A stretch of 64,000 bases of DNA from Drosophila miranda (Eukaryota > Arthropoda > Insecta > Diptera > Drosophilidae), in assembly GCF_003369915.1 (NCBI RefSeq), contig NC_046673.1, forward strand, positions 15,732,001-15,796,000, written 5' to 3'. Of this stretch, positions 1 to 12,055 are shown piece after piece. Under the pieces are notes generated by a model. The model had not been told where the DNA came from and searched no databases. It saw nothing but the letters and a program-made list of their open reading frames with translations. Numbering within the stretch: position 1 is the first letter of the stretch; every line of letters begins with the position of its first letter. The position numbers and the translations under genes are program-made.

Positions 1-217
1 CAGACGGACGGACAGACGGACGGACGGACGGACGGACGGACAGACGGACGGACGGACGGACAGACAGACAGGGCTCAATCGACTCGGCTATTGATGCTGA
101 TCAAGAATATATATACTTTATGGGGTCGGAAACGATTCCTTCTGGACGTTACACACATCCACTTTTACCACAAATCTAATATACCCCAATACTCATTTTG
201 AGTATCGGGTATAAAAA
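1..217 (+). mobile_element. 3' part of mini-me/DINE-1-like element, cut by window edge
   Basis: The segment begins in a (GACG/GACA)n array and runs through the conserved block ending GAGTATCGGGTATAAAAA. The same 3' block occurs at 3240-3442, 8951-9321 and 36280-36438, and inverted at 19559-19882. A GTCY proto-microsatellite is a known hallmark of Drosophila mini-me/DINE-1 elements, which are non-autonomous Helitron-like repeats. No coding capacity is seen. It abuts the 3' flank of gene copy A. The family name is inferred from this architecture. Confidence 0.65.
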
Positions 218-633
218 TATTAATCGTTGCAGAACTTTTGTTGAGTTTTCTTTGCCTTTCAATGCAGTCTTTAATCTATTATATTTTGGCCATAATTCAG
301 CTGGCTATCATCACTTCTTCTACGCCTAATCAATGCCCTCAAAATACTATTTCGGTTATACGATGGCATCTCCTCTGCTCTGTGGAGTGGCCTCTGTCCC
401 GTTTTTGTTTGGTAATACTCGAAAACGAAACGTTTTTTTCGTAAGCTGTCTGCCTGCCTTTTCACTTTCTTCGGCGATACGTATTGGCCACGGCTGAAAA
501 AGGGAAACCCCAAACATTCAGTGGCTTACGCGAACGAATGCAAGAAGCCCGGCCTTTAGTGTGTGGTAGGGGGGCAGGGAGGGAAGGACAGGGATAGGGA
601 TATCCTTGAGAGCATTGGGCCCTCCGACAACAT

Positions 634-639
634 TTTATT
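634..639 (-). terminator. poly(A) signal of gene copy A
   Basis: AATAAA on the minus strand, 57 nt beyond the TAA stop at 696-698. The same signal is present after copy B (9819-9824) and copy C (19058-19063). Its retention supports transcription of the copies. Confidence 0.6.
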
Positions 640-695
640 TGAGACAGTTTGCTGATCAAAAACGTTGAGAATTTAAGTACATTTTATGGATCGTA

Positions 696-1892
696 TTAGT
701 GCCGGGAAGGGCGCGGGAATGGCGGCTGACGAAAGTCCAAAATGTAGCGATCACTCACACCCGGATAGCCACCCACGGATCGGGCTCCTCCTGCGTTGGA
801 CGATGCCTTCGGCGCATCGGAGTCGCTTTCCTTGGCATTCCAGGCGCCGTGAGACTTGGTCCTGATGGTGTGCGGACGTGTCGTCCAGCTGTGGTCATAA
901 GTGTCCTTAAAATTGTTGTTCGCGAAGCTGCGAATCTTCGGGGAGCTGCACCCGTTTGCCGGCTTGTTGTTCGGCGTTGAGGTGCACCCGGTCCACATTG
1001 AGTGATCGAAGATGCCCGAAGGCGGCTCCGATGACTCCTCGCTCCCCGCGGACATCTCCGACATCATGTGGTGGGACATCTCATCGATTTCGTCGCGTAT
1101 CTCCTGTATGACCCTTTCGAGGGCATCCAGCACCCGCCCATTCGCCTCCTCCTCGATGGCATCGTGCAGTCGCTGCTTTTGCTCCGATGTCAGCCGGAAT
1201 TTCGGCGACCGCTTGACGGTCACCTGCGGATCGTCCGCCTGCGTGGAGATCCCGATCATGCCGAAGCTCTCGAACACCAGATTCATGCAGCGGGCATCCA
1301 GCGGTGCCCTCTCGCTCCTCGCGGACGAGGCCCCAAAGGGTCCCTTTCTGGCGAGCACTCGGGCCGTCTGAGTGGTCACGGGCTTGGGCGCCGTCTCAAA
1401 TTCATTCTCATCTAGCGCTCTTTCTGTTGCCGTGGCCGTTGCCGCCTCCTGGTGCGGCACGGGTGGCTTGCTGCTGCTTTTGCTGTTGCTGGTGACGCTG
1501 TCCTGCCAAATTCTGTCCTTCATACGCACCCAATGGGGCAGCAGGGTTCGTGCCAATGGAGGCTGCTCCCCGGTGCCCGACGACGATTTGGACTGCTGCC
1601 GCCGCTTCGATGCGTGCCGTGGCTCCTCCAGGGGCGGAAAGTGTGCGGGATTGTCGTACGGCAGATCCCCCAGACACCCGGGATTGCTGCTAGTGCTGGC
1701 CGGAGCAAAGTTCCGCCAGACCCCGCGAGACCTCGCCTGCAACCGATCGCCCATCTGTCCGGACGGCGACGAATGTAGCTTTCTGTGGTTTAGGGGAGGA
1801 GTCTCGTTACTCCTTTGCCTTGCTCCTCAGTCCGTTACTCACTTGGCTTTGTGTCCCTTTGGCGCTGTGGCTTTTCTGGTGGCGACGTTCAT
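696..1892 (-). CDS. ampliconic gene, copy A, unknown function (378 aa)
   Basis: Two exons: 1843-1892 (50 nt, begins MNVATRKATAPKGHKA) and 696-1782, with a 60 bp GTGAGT/CAG intron. The junction is in frame and adds 26 residues ahead of the internal Met at 1754. I do not recognise the protein. It has a basic N-terminus, a low-complexity Ser/Pro/Gln-rich first half, a central segment (MNLVFESFGMIGIS, then KFRLTSEQKQRLHDAIEEE and a helical, probably coiled-coil stretch with ERVIQEIRDEIDEMS) and a Ser/Asn-rich tail ending RQPPFPRPSRH. No signal peptide or membrane segment is seen. GC-rich third positions and three open copies argue for a real gene. A differs from B and C by a deletion of about 95 bp in its 3' flank near 437, and keeps 183 bp of upstream flank (2179-2361) that B and C lack. 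Confidence 0.75.
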
Positions 1893-2324
1893 TCTAATAC
1901 CTGTTTGACGTTTTTGCGTCAGTCGAAATATTCTATTTGGTTGGCACTCGTTGAGGGATTCACGCACGGCACACAGCCTTCTGGGATTGCCTTGAAGGTT
2001 TGAACCCCCTATGGAACGAATTCGACTCGTCTCTGAATTTGGTTATTGCCGGTAAATCAGCTGTTTGCGTTTGCATTTCCCATTCGCGCGTTAACGTTGA
2101 ATGATGGCTAAAGCAGCTTTTAACTGTGGCATGACTTCTCTCTCTATCAGTCGTTTCCCCCCTTTCCACGCAGATTCTGTGGTTGATTTATGTCGATTTG
2201 CAGATCAATTATGCAATAGTTCCACAAAGTAAGAACTGAGGGTCATATTATTTAATATACATATATGATTAATTTATACCCAATATTAGACCAATTTTCG
2301 TTGAAAAATGTGTACAAAATAATG
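1893..2324. other. 5' flank of copy A
   Basis: Upstream sequence shared with B (11033-11318) and C (17519-17804) as far as 2178. From 2179 on it is unique to A in this window. No TATA box is obvious. It should hold the promoter of the copy A gene, since the same sequence precedes every copy. Confidence 0.45.
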
Positions 2325-3442
2325 AAAAACGAGGGGGAACGTTGTGAGTTGCTGCGGACACCGCAACTCTACAGTTATACCCGATACTAAGTCAGTATGG
2401 CTCTCCTCCGGCAGACGCTGCTAATATTAAACGACACGACAAAGAGTGCGTGCGAGAGAGACAGAAAATCAGTCTGAGCGTGACGTCGGGGGCTGCGTAG
2501 CCAGTGCAAATGATTTGTTCCTTTTGGCTATAAAAATGATCTGATCTGATCCAGATGCAGCAATCTGATAGATATGGTCATTATCTATGATTCTGCGTTT
2601 TTAGTTTTCTTGAATCTGCAATATTGTGGAAGCAACAGATTTTCGTCCTAGAAGGGGGTGGGGCGAAATTTTGAGATATACGTTTTAAAGTGAGATCTAA
2701 CAGGAGTGCGGATACCAAATTTGGTTACTCTAGCCTTAATAGTCTCTGAGATTTGTGGATGCCCCAGATTTTCGTCCTTTGCGGGGGCGGAAGGGGGTGA
2801 GGCGAAATTTCGACACAAAACGGTCAAGGTCCGATATCACAGGAGTGTGGATACAAAATTTGGTTGCTCTGGATCTTATAGGTTCTGAGATCCTTGAACT
2901 CATATTTTGCAATTGGCAAAACCGACCATGAAACCTGTGTCTTAGAGAGAGACAGAGCGAGAAAGAATGAAATTGTTTTCTTGATTCTGGCTATTATAAT
3001 TATACGATCTGGTTGAGATCTTACACTCTAGAACATATAGTCATCCTCTACGATTCTGCGTTTTTGGTTTTATCGTATCTTTAAAAAAGTGGATGCCACA
3101 GATTTTCGTTCTTTGTGGGGCGGAAGTGGGCGGGGCGAAGTTTTGAAATATTTTTGTAGCAGTGACATATCACAGAAGTCTGGATCCAAAACATCGTTGC
3201 TCTAGCTCTTATAGTCTTTGAGCACTAGGCGCTGAAGGGGACGGACGGACGGACGGACGGACGGAGGGACGGACGGACAGACGGACAGACATACAGGGCT
3301 CAATCGACTCGGCTATTGATGCTGATCAAGAATATATATACTTTATGGGGTCGGAAACGATTCCTTCTGGACGTTACACACATCCACTTTTACCACAAAT
3401 CTAATATACCCCAATACTCATTTTGAGTATCGGGTATAAAAA
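2325..3442 (+). mobile_element. full-length mini-me/DINE-1-like element (about 1.1 kb)
   Basis: The most complete copy in the window. It starts AAAAACGAGGGGGAACGTTG, has the block CTACAGTTATACCCGATAC, then three diverged internal copies of a motif like GATTTTCGTCCTTTGCGGGG (near 2640, 2771 and 3104), a (GACG)n array at 3239-3295, and ends GAGTATCGGGTATAAAAA at 3442. The complementary end motifs TATACCCGATAC and GTATCGGGTATA form short subterminal inverted repeats. There is no open frame of note, so it is non-autonomous. Confidence 0.65.
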
Positions 3443-5088
3443 GCACAGAATGCGTGTCCTGCAACAGCGCTCATCGGTTGGAGGCGTTTCTGTGTTGGGA
3501 TGGTGCCAGCGTTCTAATACATTGAAAAATGTGAAATATGATGGAACTATATACACCAAAAGGTATGTATCTAGAAGGACAAGGTGAAGATACAATGTAA
3601 AGATACTCCAGGATACACTCAGGAAAGGCCACTCGAAGGAATTGTAGAAACGTAGAAACGAAATACTTCGCGGAGTACGGAAGGCCTTCTTCTGCCTCAC
3701 ACCCATTAAGCCCCACCCGGAATCCACTTGCCATTCCATCACTCGACTCCCCTCCCCTCCTCTCCACTCCACTCTACTCCCCAACCGCAATGACATTCGT
3801 ACGAGGCACGTCGAATGAATACCCACCGAATGGGTTAAAGTGTTGCCAAAACTTGCCATGGCTCGATGGTCCAAGTGGTCCAGGGGTTCAGGGATTGTGG
3901 ATGGGGGGTCGATTTTTGTGGGTGTGCGCTTTACACGCACTTAAGCCTCGTCTCGGGACGCATCTGATATCAGATTTGTCGCTATTGCTATCGCCCTGGC
4001 ACTGGGTCTGGGTCTGGGTCTGGGTCTCCGGCTGGATTGCCGTACGGCTTGCGCTGCTCCTCTCTAAACGATTGATGGCAGGCGGCAGTCGTCTGCCCTG
4101 TCAAAAATCCGTATCCGTATCCGCATACGCATTCGCATCTACTCGTACCATCTCGCAGACCCAACCCCCCTCCTCATTCCAAAAAAAAAAAAAAAACAAG
4201 AGCGGATGAACAATCCCTTTGCGATGGGTTGTGTTAGGGGTTTTCCTGGTGAGGAAATGATAAATTGCGCATTTGGGAGTTTTAAAGGTCAATTTAGGGG
4301 TTAGTCCTCTCAGTCGTTTCTCGACAGAAAGACAGAACGCCACAACGACTGACTGACAGATGAACGCACGGAAGGGAATGGACGGGTTTTAGCTCTGGCT
4401 CTGGATCTGGCACTTCCGCAGCCCATAAACAGCGACACTTCAAAGTTAACTCGCACAATAAAAAATCCGTGTACGAGTTCGAGTTCGAGTTCCTCCTGGT
4501 GTCTGGTGCCTGGTGCTGGTGCCTGGTGCCTGGTGCCTGCTGCCTGGTTCCTGGTGTTTTCCAAGCGTTTTGAGTGTCGAATGGCGAATGTCGCAACAGC
4601 GGGGTTGTACTTGAGCGATCCAAGGGGCAAGGAGTGGTGTGCAGTGCTGTGGAGTGGCGTGTCGTGGAGTGCTGTCCCGAATTTGCTTATGGGATTTGTT
4701 GTCTAGTGCGGCGCCTGTTGACTTCCTAGTTGGCATTTATATTAATGGTTCGGGCTCGAGTTCTACTTGCACTCGTTTTCCCTCGTTCCCCTTTGGATTG
4801 TTAGCTCCTGACGCGTGCCTGTCCAGGGATATGCGGGGCTGGAGTTAGGGTTGGGGTTGGCTTTGGGGATGGGGATGGTGTTTCATAAAGTGCCTAACAA
4901 GGTGCAGGCAGCAGGTCAGGTAAATCCACACGGCAATTATTTACCCATTATTATTATTTATTTCCTATTATTTGGGATAATTCGATTGGTAAGAAATGGG
5001 ATTAAATTCGTTTTGAGCATCCGAATTGAATCACAGCCGCAAGCCTATCATGGGCCTCAATAAATTGAGGGATACGGGGAGGTATCTG
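3443..5088. other. intergenic, no gene seen
   Basis: Unique sequence with simple repeats: (CTGGGT)n at 4005-4028, an A run at 4181-4197 and TGCCTGGTGC-type repeats at 4497-4553. The overlapping open frames here are low-complexity shadows. Confidence 0.5.
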
Positions 5089-5568
5089 CTAAATGCACCT
5101 TGGTTGAAGCTGACTGTGTCTCAGTCCGCCGGTGGCCAAATAGGTGGCAGCCCACTCTGGCGTTCCGATCATATTGGCTGCGTAGTTCTCCTCTACCGGT
5201 GACATCACGGTGACCTCGTCATCAGTGCTTTTGCTCTCCGATTCACTGTTCCTGGGTATCCGTACTGTCTGGTATTGGATATCCTGGACTTCCTCTTCGG
5301 GGTCCCTGCCTCGATCCACCGCTTGTTCTTGTGGAGGATCCGAGCTCCCACTTTTGACAAAATTCCGACGCAATATTTTATAGAAATTAAGAGTCAATGT
5401 GATGAGCACCAACACGGAAACCGCCACGTCCCAGGCGACAAGCATAGCCTCGACGCGTTTGATAATCCTGGCCTCCAGGCTGGCTGCCTCATTGAAGATC
5501 TCAACCAAGTTGTACACGTCGTCGGCCATGAGGAACATGCTCATATCCACTGCATTCTTGTTGAACAT
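5089..5568 (-). CDS. small predicted single-pass membrane protein, family not recognised
   Basis: The open frame ends at TAG (5089-5091). The first ATG is at 5568 (MFNKNAVDMSMFLMADD), giving 159 aa. The frame stays open to about 5590, where TTTTGGGTTCAG looks like a splice acceptor, so this may be a last exon with coding exons upstream that I could not identify. Residues about 50-65 form a hydrophobic helix (AWDVAVSVLVLITLTLNFY) preceded by an amphipathic segment and followed by the basic stretch KILRRNF. That implies one membrane span with a charged, Ser/Glu-rich tail. No catalytic motif is visible. It lies in unique DNA between amplicon copies A and B and shares nothing with the repeats. 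Confidence 0.5.
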   Translation of the reverse strand: MFNKNAVDMSMFLMADDVYNLVEIFNEAASLEARIIKRVEAMLVAWDVAVSVLVLITLTLNFYKILRRNFVKSGSSDPPQEQAVDRGRDPEEEVQDIQYQTVRIPRNSESESKSTDDEVTVMSPVEENYAANMIGTPEWAATYLATGGLRHSQLQPRCI

Positions 5569-5590
5569 CTTGATAAACGCCAAAACCTGA

Positions 5591-8500
5591 ACCCAAAATT
5601 ATTGAATTTTGTACTGACAATTTTGTGAAGTGCCAAAGGAACGCTCTGATAATATATAAACAAACATATGACGCAGTACTCCCTGTACGATAGTAATAGT
5701 TTCCCAATGCATTAGATGTTTTCTGAAAAATATGGTATGGTATTTCACTATTATTATTTTTATATACAAAAAGTCCTTTCTTCGTTCCTATATTCCTATT
5801 CCTATTCCTATCCATCTTCCATTGCTTCCCATTCTTCTAGTTATGTTATATCATATTATTGTAGATGGGAGCATGCTCGCAAGTGTCACCTTCCAAGGGC
5901 CTTAACCAAATCAAATCCTTTCGATCTCCCAATTGAACCGCCCTCTCAGACCGCTTCCCACGTCTATAGCACTCTTTCTATGAATTTGTATGATTATAAT
6001 GTTCCCAAAATGGGATTATACATTCTGTTGTAAGCTCGTTAGGTCGCCGCTGCGTGTGAATGGGCATGGGAATGGGAATGGTTGGGGGACAACGCTTTTC
6101 GGCCTTTTCCGCGCTTTTCTTTTGCTAGCCCGAGCCGAAGCGTTTTTCTCATGTCAAATGCACACGATTCACGCGTGTCGGGGGCGGTGAAGCGGCGAAT
6201 TAAGATATTTACGGGAACAAAACCATTGACACAGGCAGCAGACAGCAGACAGCAGGCAGCAGGCAGCGGTCCCCCGGTCTACGCTGTACCTTGCCTCTTC
6301 CGCTGATGCTGCCGGTACTGCTGCTGCTGCATCATGATAAGCGGGACGTCTAGAGGGCGGGGCTGCAACCCAAGCTGCTGCAAAAACGGAAACGCGAGAC
6401 CTGGTCTCTGACATCTCTTCAGGAACACGCGTGTAGAGTTGCCAGGTTGCGCTTATCACAGCAGAACAGGCGACAACTGTGGCCGGGGGACGGGGCCTTG
6501 CCACGGGACGAATGTCCCACGTGCCACGTGCGGCCACGTGACCGGGGCTACAAACTTTACACGTGCCCCCAGAACGTTCCACGTCCCACAGCCCACAGCC
6601 AACATCCCACACCCATCCAATGTCACGGTTTTTGAATGAGGATATGACTGAGGATGAGGACGAGGATGTGGCTGTGGGCGTGGCACTTGCTCAGCGTTTA
6701 CTCGAGGAAACGGGGAAGCGGGGTAATGGCCACAGATGTCATTCGCAAGCCAATTTCCAGATTCCAGAGGTGTTTCTAGAGGGGCGTAAGATTCGGCATC
6801 TCGGTAACATACGAGTGGATACCCCATAGAAGAGACCAGTGAATGATCTTCTGATCTGATAGAAAAAACATGGGAGTTCGCTTCGCAGAATGGAGGAAAG
6901 GAAATTCTGCATTGTCCAAAGACTCACACAGACATTTCCCTCTTGCATTTCAGATGTAATGCGCTTTCCTACTATTCGTGCTCTGTTTCGCGAAAAATGT
7001 TTGAGAATTATATATCTGTTTATCATTGAAGGTATTGTGGGGATTTATATATATTTTGGGATATTCTAGAGTTGCGACAAAGAATTTTTGATAGTGGACT
7101 TTGGCGTTGGTCCTTGCATACGAGAGAAAACCGAATCAGAAGGAGGACAGACTCCCCCCACAGTAAAGTAACCTCCAATTTCATGGATATCCCTCGCTGT
7201 GGGACTGGTGGAAGATGCAAAATGCTGGGTAAATTATCCCCAAAATAATCGTATTACACGACCATCCATCGCTTTTCAATCCATCAATCGTTTTGGCGCT
7301 GGAAATGCCGAGTGAAAATTAGTCACAAAGTCAAAGATTTTTGAAAAATATTGCACGTTCTTAGTATGGGGTTGCGATCATCTCCTCTCATCTTTCGATA
7401 CCGCTTCTTTCGTATGTTAAGAACCGTGGATATCAGATCCATCCGCCCCATGCTCAAAGGCTCAGAGAGACACTCAATCATGGAATGTAAACAGATTCGG
7501 GTTTCCATATTTTCGGTTAGGGCTTGTTAGGGTAAAAATCAGAGACCGCAGGCGACAGCCAGAGAGACAAACAGACAGACAGACAGACAGAAAGCCACCA
7601 TAAAAACATATGACACCATATTCTGATGAGTCGCGTCGCGCGTTTTGGCACGCCAAATTATGCACAAAATAGATGGCTGTGTTGACACTTTCCAGGGCAC
7701 ACGACCCACACTACACGGGAGGTACGGGATACGGTTTACACACGGGAGGATGGACTCGCTGACAGCGCCGCAGCGAGAGGGAGAGGGCGAGAGCCAGAGC
7801 CAGAGCCAGATCCCGGACCAGAGCCGGCGGCCCTAATCGGACTTGTCATGTGCGCATCACAACAGCAATCACAGAGGTCGGGTCGAGTCGGGCCCAGGGG
7901 TGGGACGACGCGCGAACAAAGCCAAAAATACGCGACTGAAAGAAAGCCTTCCACAAATTTTTTAACTAGCATCAATTGGGTTTGTAATTTGAGACCTAGC
8001 TTTGTGCCCCCTACCCGATAACCGGGAAAGGGAATGGGAACGGCAACGGGAACAGTAACGAAGGGTGGTGGTCGTGCAAAAAGGCGATTGCGGTGCAGCA
8101 TGCGGCAGAGATTGTATGAGGACGAGGGAGTGCCACCACCCTTGGCCCTAGGTCAGGGTTTCACATGAAATTAGTTGACTGGCAACAAGCTCGAGCGATC
8201 CGCGACAGTTTCGCTTTTCCTCTTTTTTTCAAGAAGTATGGGATTACATATTTCCATAGCTCTTTGCGGTCTGATACTTTCAATTGCACTTCTGCGTGCT
8301 GTTCTGTTTTTTTTTTGTTATTCATTCAAAGCTAAATTGTTTTTTGTGTAATATATTAACACAGTCTCAGAGAAGTGTGGTACTAAATGAGGAGAAACAA
8401 GCCGCAGACACCTTGTAGTGCAGGCACTTGGGACCATCAGGATATACTATAGTCCCATCCTTAGAAAGTGGTCCGGCAGAAAAGGGAACTCTTAGCAATG

Positions 8501-8770
8501 CAGCCCCCAGGACTGGTTTAGGTATTGGCTAGGCACACACAACGCCCTCTCGTGGGTTCGTTCACTTTAGAGCATAATTAGAGCAAGGTTCGTGTCTGTG
8601 ATGATGGGAAAGCTTTAGGGATGTTAGATGTAAAATTGTAATGAAATTATCGATTGCAGCCATAGCAATATCGAGAGGTGACATATCTATAGTTCGTTTA
8701 AAACGATACTTGATTCTGCAGCCCTAGCAGTCCTAATGAATCTTGAAGAATTTTAACACAGTTTAGTGTA
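5591..8770. other. intergenic, no gene seen
   Basis: Unique DNA with simple repeats: CAGACAG/CAGGCAG at 6235-6268, (GACA)n at 7566-7590 and GAGCCA at 7790-7808. No open frame shows codon structure, splice context or a known domain. The last 40 bp (8733-8770) resemble sequence at 22128-22160 on the far side of the amplicon. Confidence 0.45.
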
Positions 8771-8950
8771 GGATATCATTTTTTCCGATGGCAGTCGATT
8801 GGCAGGACTCTCCCGATCATGGAGAGACATTCCGCGCCAAGATCGGCTTCCGTATTGCAGAGATATAGCGTACAGAAGAAACCAGTATTCTACAGATACG
8901 CCAATCCAAGTCTTCGGAAGGCTATATCTGAGACAAATAGGGCCAGATCG
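8771..8950 (+). repeat. truncated satellite unit at left edge of palindrome
   Basis: It matches the satellite unit from TTTTCCGATGGCAGTCGATT through GAGACAAATAGGGCCAGATCG, then switches abruptly to the mini-me-like 3' half. The mirror junction lies at 19882/19883. Confidence 0.75.
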
Positions 8951-9321
8951 TCCTTTGTGGGGGCGGAAGTGGGCGGGGCGAAGTTTTGAAATATTTTTGT
9001 AGCAGTGACATATCACAGAAGTCTGGATCCAAAACATCGTTGCTCTAGCTCTTATAGTCTTTGAGCACTAGGCGCTGAAGGGGACGGACAGACGGACAGA
9101 CGGACGGACGGACGGACGGACGGACGGACGGACGGACGGACGGACGGACGGACGGACGGACGGACAGACAGACAGGGCTCAATCGACTCGGCTATTGATG
9201 CTGATCAAGAATATATATACTTTATGGGGTCGGAAACGATTCCTTCTGGACGTTACACACATCCACTTTTACCACAAATCTAATATACCCCAATACTCAT
9301 TTTGAGTATCGGGTATAAAAA
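8951..9321 (+). mobile_element. 3' half of mini-me-like element with long (GACG)n array
   Basis: It runs from TCCTTTGTGGGGGCGGAAG through a GACG/GACA array of about 95 bp (9083-9176) to the terminal GTATCGGGTATAAAAA. It is homologous to the 3' third of the full element at 2325-3442. The gene-bearing segment starts immediately after it, as in copy A. Confidence 0.7.
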
Positions 9322-9818
9322 TATCAATCGTTGCAGAACTTTTGTTGAGTTTTCTTTGCCTTTCAATGCAGTCTTTAATCTATTATATTTTGGCCATAAT
9401 TCAGCTGGCTATCATCACTTCTTCTACGCCTAATCAATGCCCTCAAAATACTATTTCGGTTATACGATGGCATCTCCTCTGCTCTGTGGAGTGGCCTCTG
9501 TCCCGTTTTTGTTTGGTAATACTCGAAAACGAAACGTTTTCTGCCACTGCCAAACAATTGGCGGGCGCTGACAAGTCACTTTTTTGTGCCCCACCATTCC
9601 CTCATTTTTTGTTGCCATCTTTCGTAAGCTGTCTGCCTGCCTTTCTTCACTTTCTTCGGCGATACGTTTTGGCCACGGCTGAAAAAGGGAAACCCCAAAC
9701 ATTCAGTGGCTTACGCGAACGAATGCAAGAAGCCCGGCCTTTAGTGTGTGGTAGGGGGGCAGGGAGGGAAGGACAGGGATAGGGATATCCTTGAGAGCAT
9801 TGGGCCCTCCGACAACAT

Positions 9819-9824
9819 TTTATT
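9819..9824 (-). terminator. poly(A) signal of gene copy B
   Basis: AATAAA on the minus strand, 57 nt past the stop at 9881-9883. Confidence 0.6.
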
Positions 9825-9880
9825 TGAGACAGTTTGCTGATCAAAAACGTTGAGAATTTAAGTACATTTTATGGATCGTA

Positions 9881-11032
9881 TTAGTGCCGGGAAGGGCGCG
9901 GGAATGGCGGCTGACGAAAGTCCAAAATGTAGCGATCACTCACACCCGGATAGCCACCCACGGATCGGGCTCCTCCTGCGTTGGACGATGCCTTCGGCGC
10001 ATCGGAGTCGCTTTCCTTGGCATTCCAGGCGCCGTGAGACTTGGTCCTGATGGTGTGCGGACGTGTCGTCCAGCTGTGGTCATAAGTGTCCTTAAAATTG
10101 TTGTTCGCGAAGCTGCGAATCTTCGGGGAGCTGCACCCGTTTGCCGGCTTGTTGTTCGGCGCTGAGGTGCACCCGGTCCACATTGAGTGATCGAAGATGC
10201 CCGAAGGCGGCTCCGATGACTCCTCGCTCCCCGCGGACATCTCCGACATCATGTGGTGGGACATCTCATCGATTTCGTCGCGTATCTCCTGTATGACCCT
10301 TTCGAGGGCATCCAGCACCCGCCCATTCGCCTCCTCCTCGATGGCATCGTGCAGTCGCTGCTTTTGCTCCGATGTCAGCCGGAATTTCGGCGACCGCTTG
10401 ACGGTCACCTGCGGATCGTCCGCCTGCGTGGAGATCCCGATCATGCCGAAGCTCTCGAACACCAGATTCATGCAGCGGGCATCCAGCGGTGCCCTCTCGC
10501 TCCTCGCGGACGAGGCCCCAAAGGGTCCCTTTCTGGCGAGCACTCGGGCCGTCTGAGTGGTCACGGGCTTGGGCGCCGTCTCAAATTCATTCTCATCTAG
10601 CGCTCTTTCTGTTGCCGTGGCCGTTGCCGCCTCCTGGTGCGGCACGGGTGGCTTGCTGCTGCTTTTGCTGTTGCTGGTGACGCTGTCCTGCCAAATTCTG
10701 TCCTTCATACGCACCCAATGGGGCAGCAGGGTTCGTGCCAATGGAGGCTGCTCCCCGGTGCCCGACGACGATTTGGACTGCTGCCGCCGCTTCGATGCGT
10801 GCCGTGGCTCCTCCAGGGGCGGAAAGTGTGCGGGATTGTCGTACGGCAGATCCCCCAGACACCCGGGAGACCTCGCCTGCAACCGATCGCCCATCTGTCC
10901 GGACGGCGACGAATGTAGCTTTCTGTGGTTTAGGGGAGGAGTCTCGTTACTCCTTTGCCTTGCTCCTCAGTCCGTTACTCACTTGGCTTTGTGTCCCTTT
11001 GGCGCTGTGGCTTTTCTGGTGGCGACGTTCAT
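9881..11032 (-). CDS. ampliconic gene, copy B, unknown function (363 aa)
   Basis: Same structure as copy A: exon 1 10983-11032, intron 60 bp, exon 2 9881-10922. It is intact but lacks 45 bp near the N-terminus, removing 15 codons (from RGVWRNF to the following Ser/Asn) without breaking the frame. A and C retain them, so the loss is specific to B. Another difference is Ala for Thr in CTS(T/A)PNN. The intron, splice sites and flanks are preserved, so the copy arose by DNA duplication and not retroposition. It sits in the left arm of the palindrome. Function unknown. Confidence 0.75.
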
Positions 11033-11318
11033 TCTAATACCTGTTTGACGTTTTTGCCTCAGTCGAAATATTCTATTTGGTTGGCACTCGTTGAGGGATT
11101 CACGCACGGCACACAGCCTTCTGGGATTGCCTTGAAGGTTTGAACCCCCTATGGAACGAATTCGACTCGTCTCTGAATTTGGTTATTGCCGGTAAATCAG
11201 CTGTTTGCGTTTGCATTTCCCATTCGCGCGTTAACGTTGAATGATGGCTAAAGCAGCTTTTAACTGTGGCATGACTTCTCTCTCTATCAGTCGTTTCCCC
11301 CCTTTCAACACAGATTCT

Positions 11319-12055
11319 CGCAACTCTACAGTTATACCCGATACTAAGTCAGTATGGCTCTCCTCCGGCAGACGCTGCTAATATTAAACGACACGACAAA
11401 GAGTGCGTGCGAGAGAGACAGAAAATCAGTCTGAGCGTGACGTCGGGGGCTGCGTAGCCAGTGCAAATTGATTTGTTCCTATTGGCTATAAAAATGATCT
11501 GATCTGATCCAGATGCAGCAATCTGATAGATATGGTCATTATCTATGATTCTGCGTTTTTAGTTTTCTTGAATCTGCAATATTGTGGATGCAACAGATTT
11601 TCGTCCTTTGTGGGGGCGGAAGGGGGTGGGGCGAAATTTTGAGATATACGTTTTAAAGTGAGATCTAACAGGAGTGCGGATACCAAATTTGGTTACTCTA
11701 GCCTTAATAGTCTCTGAGATTTGTGAATATCCCCAGATTTTCATCCTTTGCGGGGGCGGAAGGGGGTGTGGCGAAATTTTGAAACAAACTCGTCTCGGTC
11801 CGATATATAAGGAGTGTGGATACCAAATTTGGTTGCTCTAGCTTTTATAGTCTCTGAGATCTAGGCGCTAATGTTTTACTCTAAGCAAAGCCGGCTATGC
11901 TACGTGTGTGTTAGAGAGAGACAGGGCGAGAAAAAATGAAATTGTTTTCTTGATGCTGGCTATAATAAAAATACGATCTTATTCAAATTCTGCAGTCTAA
12001 AAGATATGGTCATTCTCTACGATTCTGCGTTTTTGGTTTTCTTATATCTTTAAAA
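11319..12055 (+). mobile_element. 5' half of mini-me-like element
   Basis: It starts inside the element at CGCAACTCTACAGTTATACC, because 183 bp present at 2179-2361 in copy A are missing. It ends at TTTAAAA, where the satellite begins. An internal motif like GATTTTCGTCCTTTGTGGGG occurs twice. It is paired with the inverted copy at 16781-17518. Confidence 0.7.

Noticed and set aside
1012-1908. Plus-strand frames opposite the ampliconic gene (119, 115 and 178 codons)
   Set aside because: Antisense shadows of a GC-rich coding exon; the minus frame has matching splice sites, poly(A) signal and protein-like composition.
3239-3295. Short direct repeats resembling a repeat array (GACG)n
   Set aside because: Four-base microsatellite internal to a transposable element; not a CRISPR-type array and the genome is eukaryotic.
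7736-8101. 121-codon minus-strand frame rich in Gly/Ser and Pro
   Set aside because: The GSGSGS-type composition comes from a GAGCCA simple repeat; no start context or family match.
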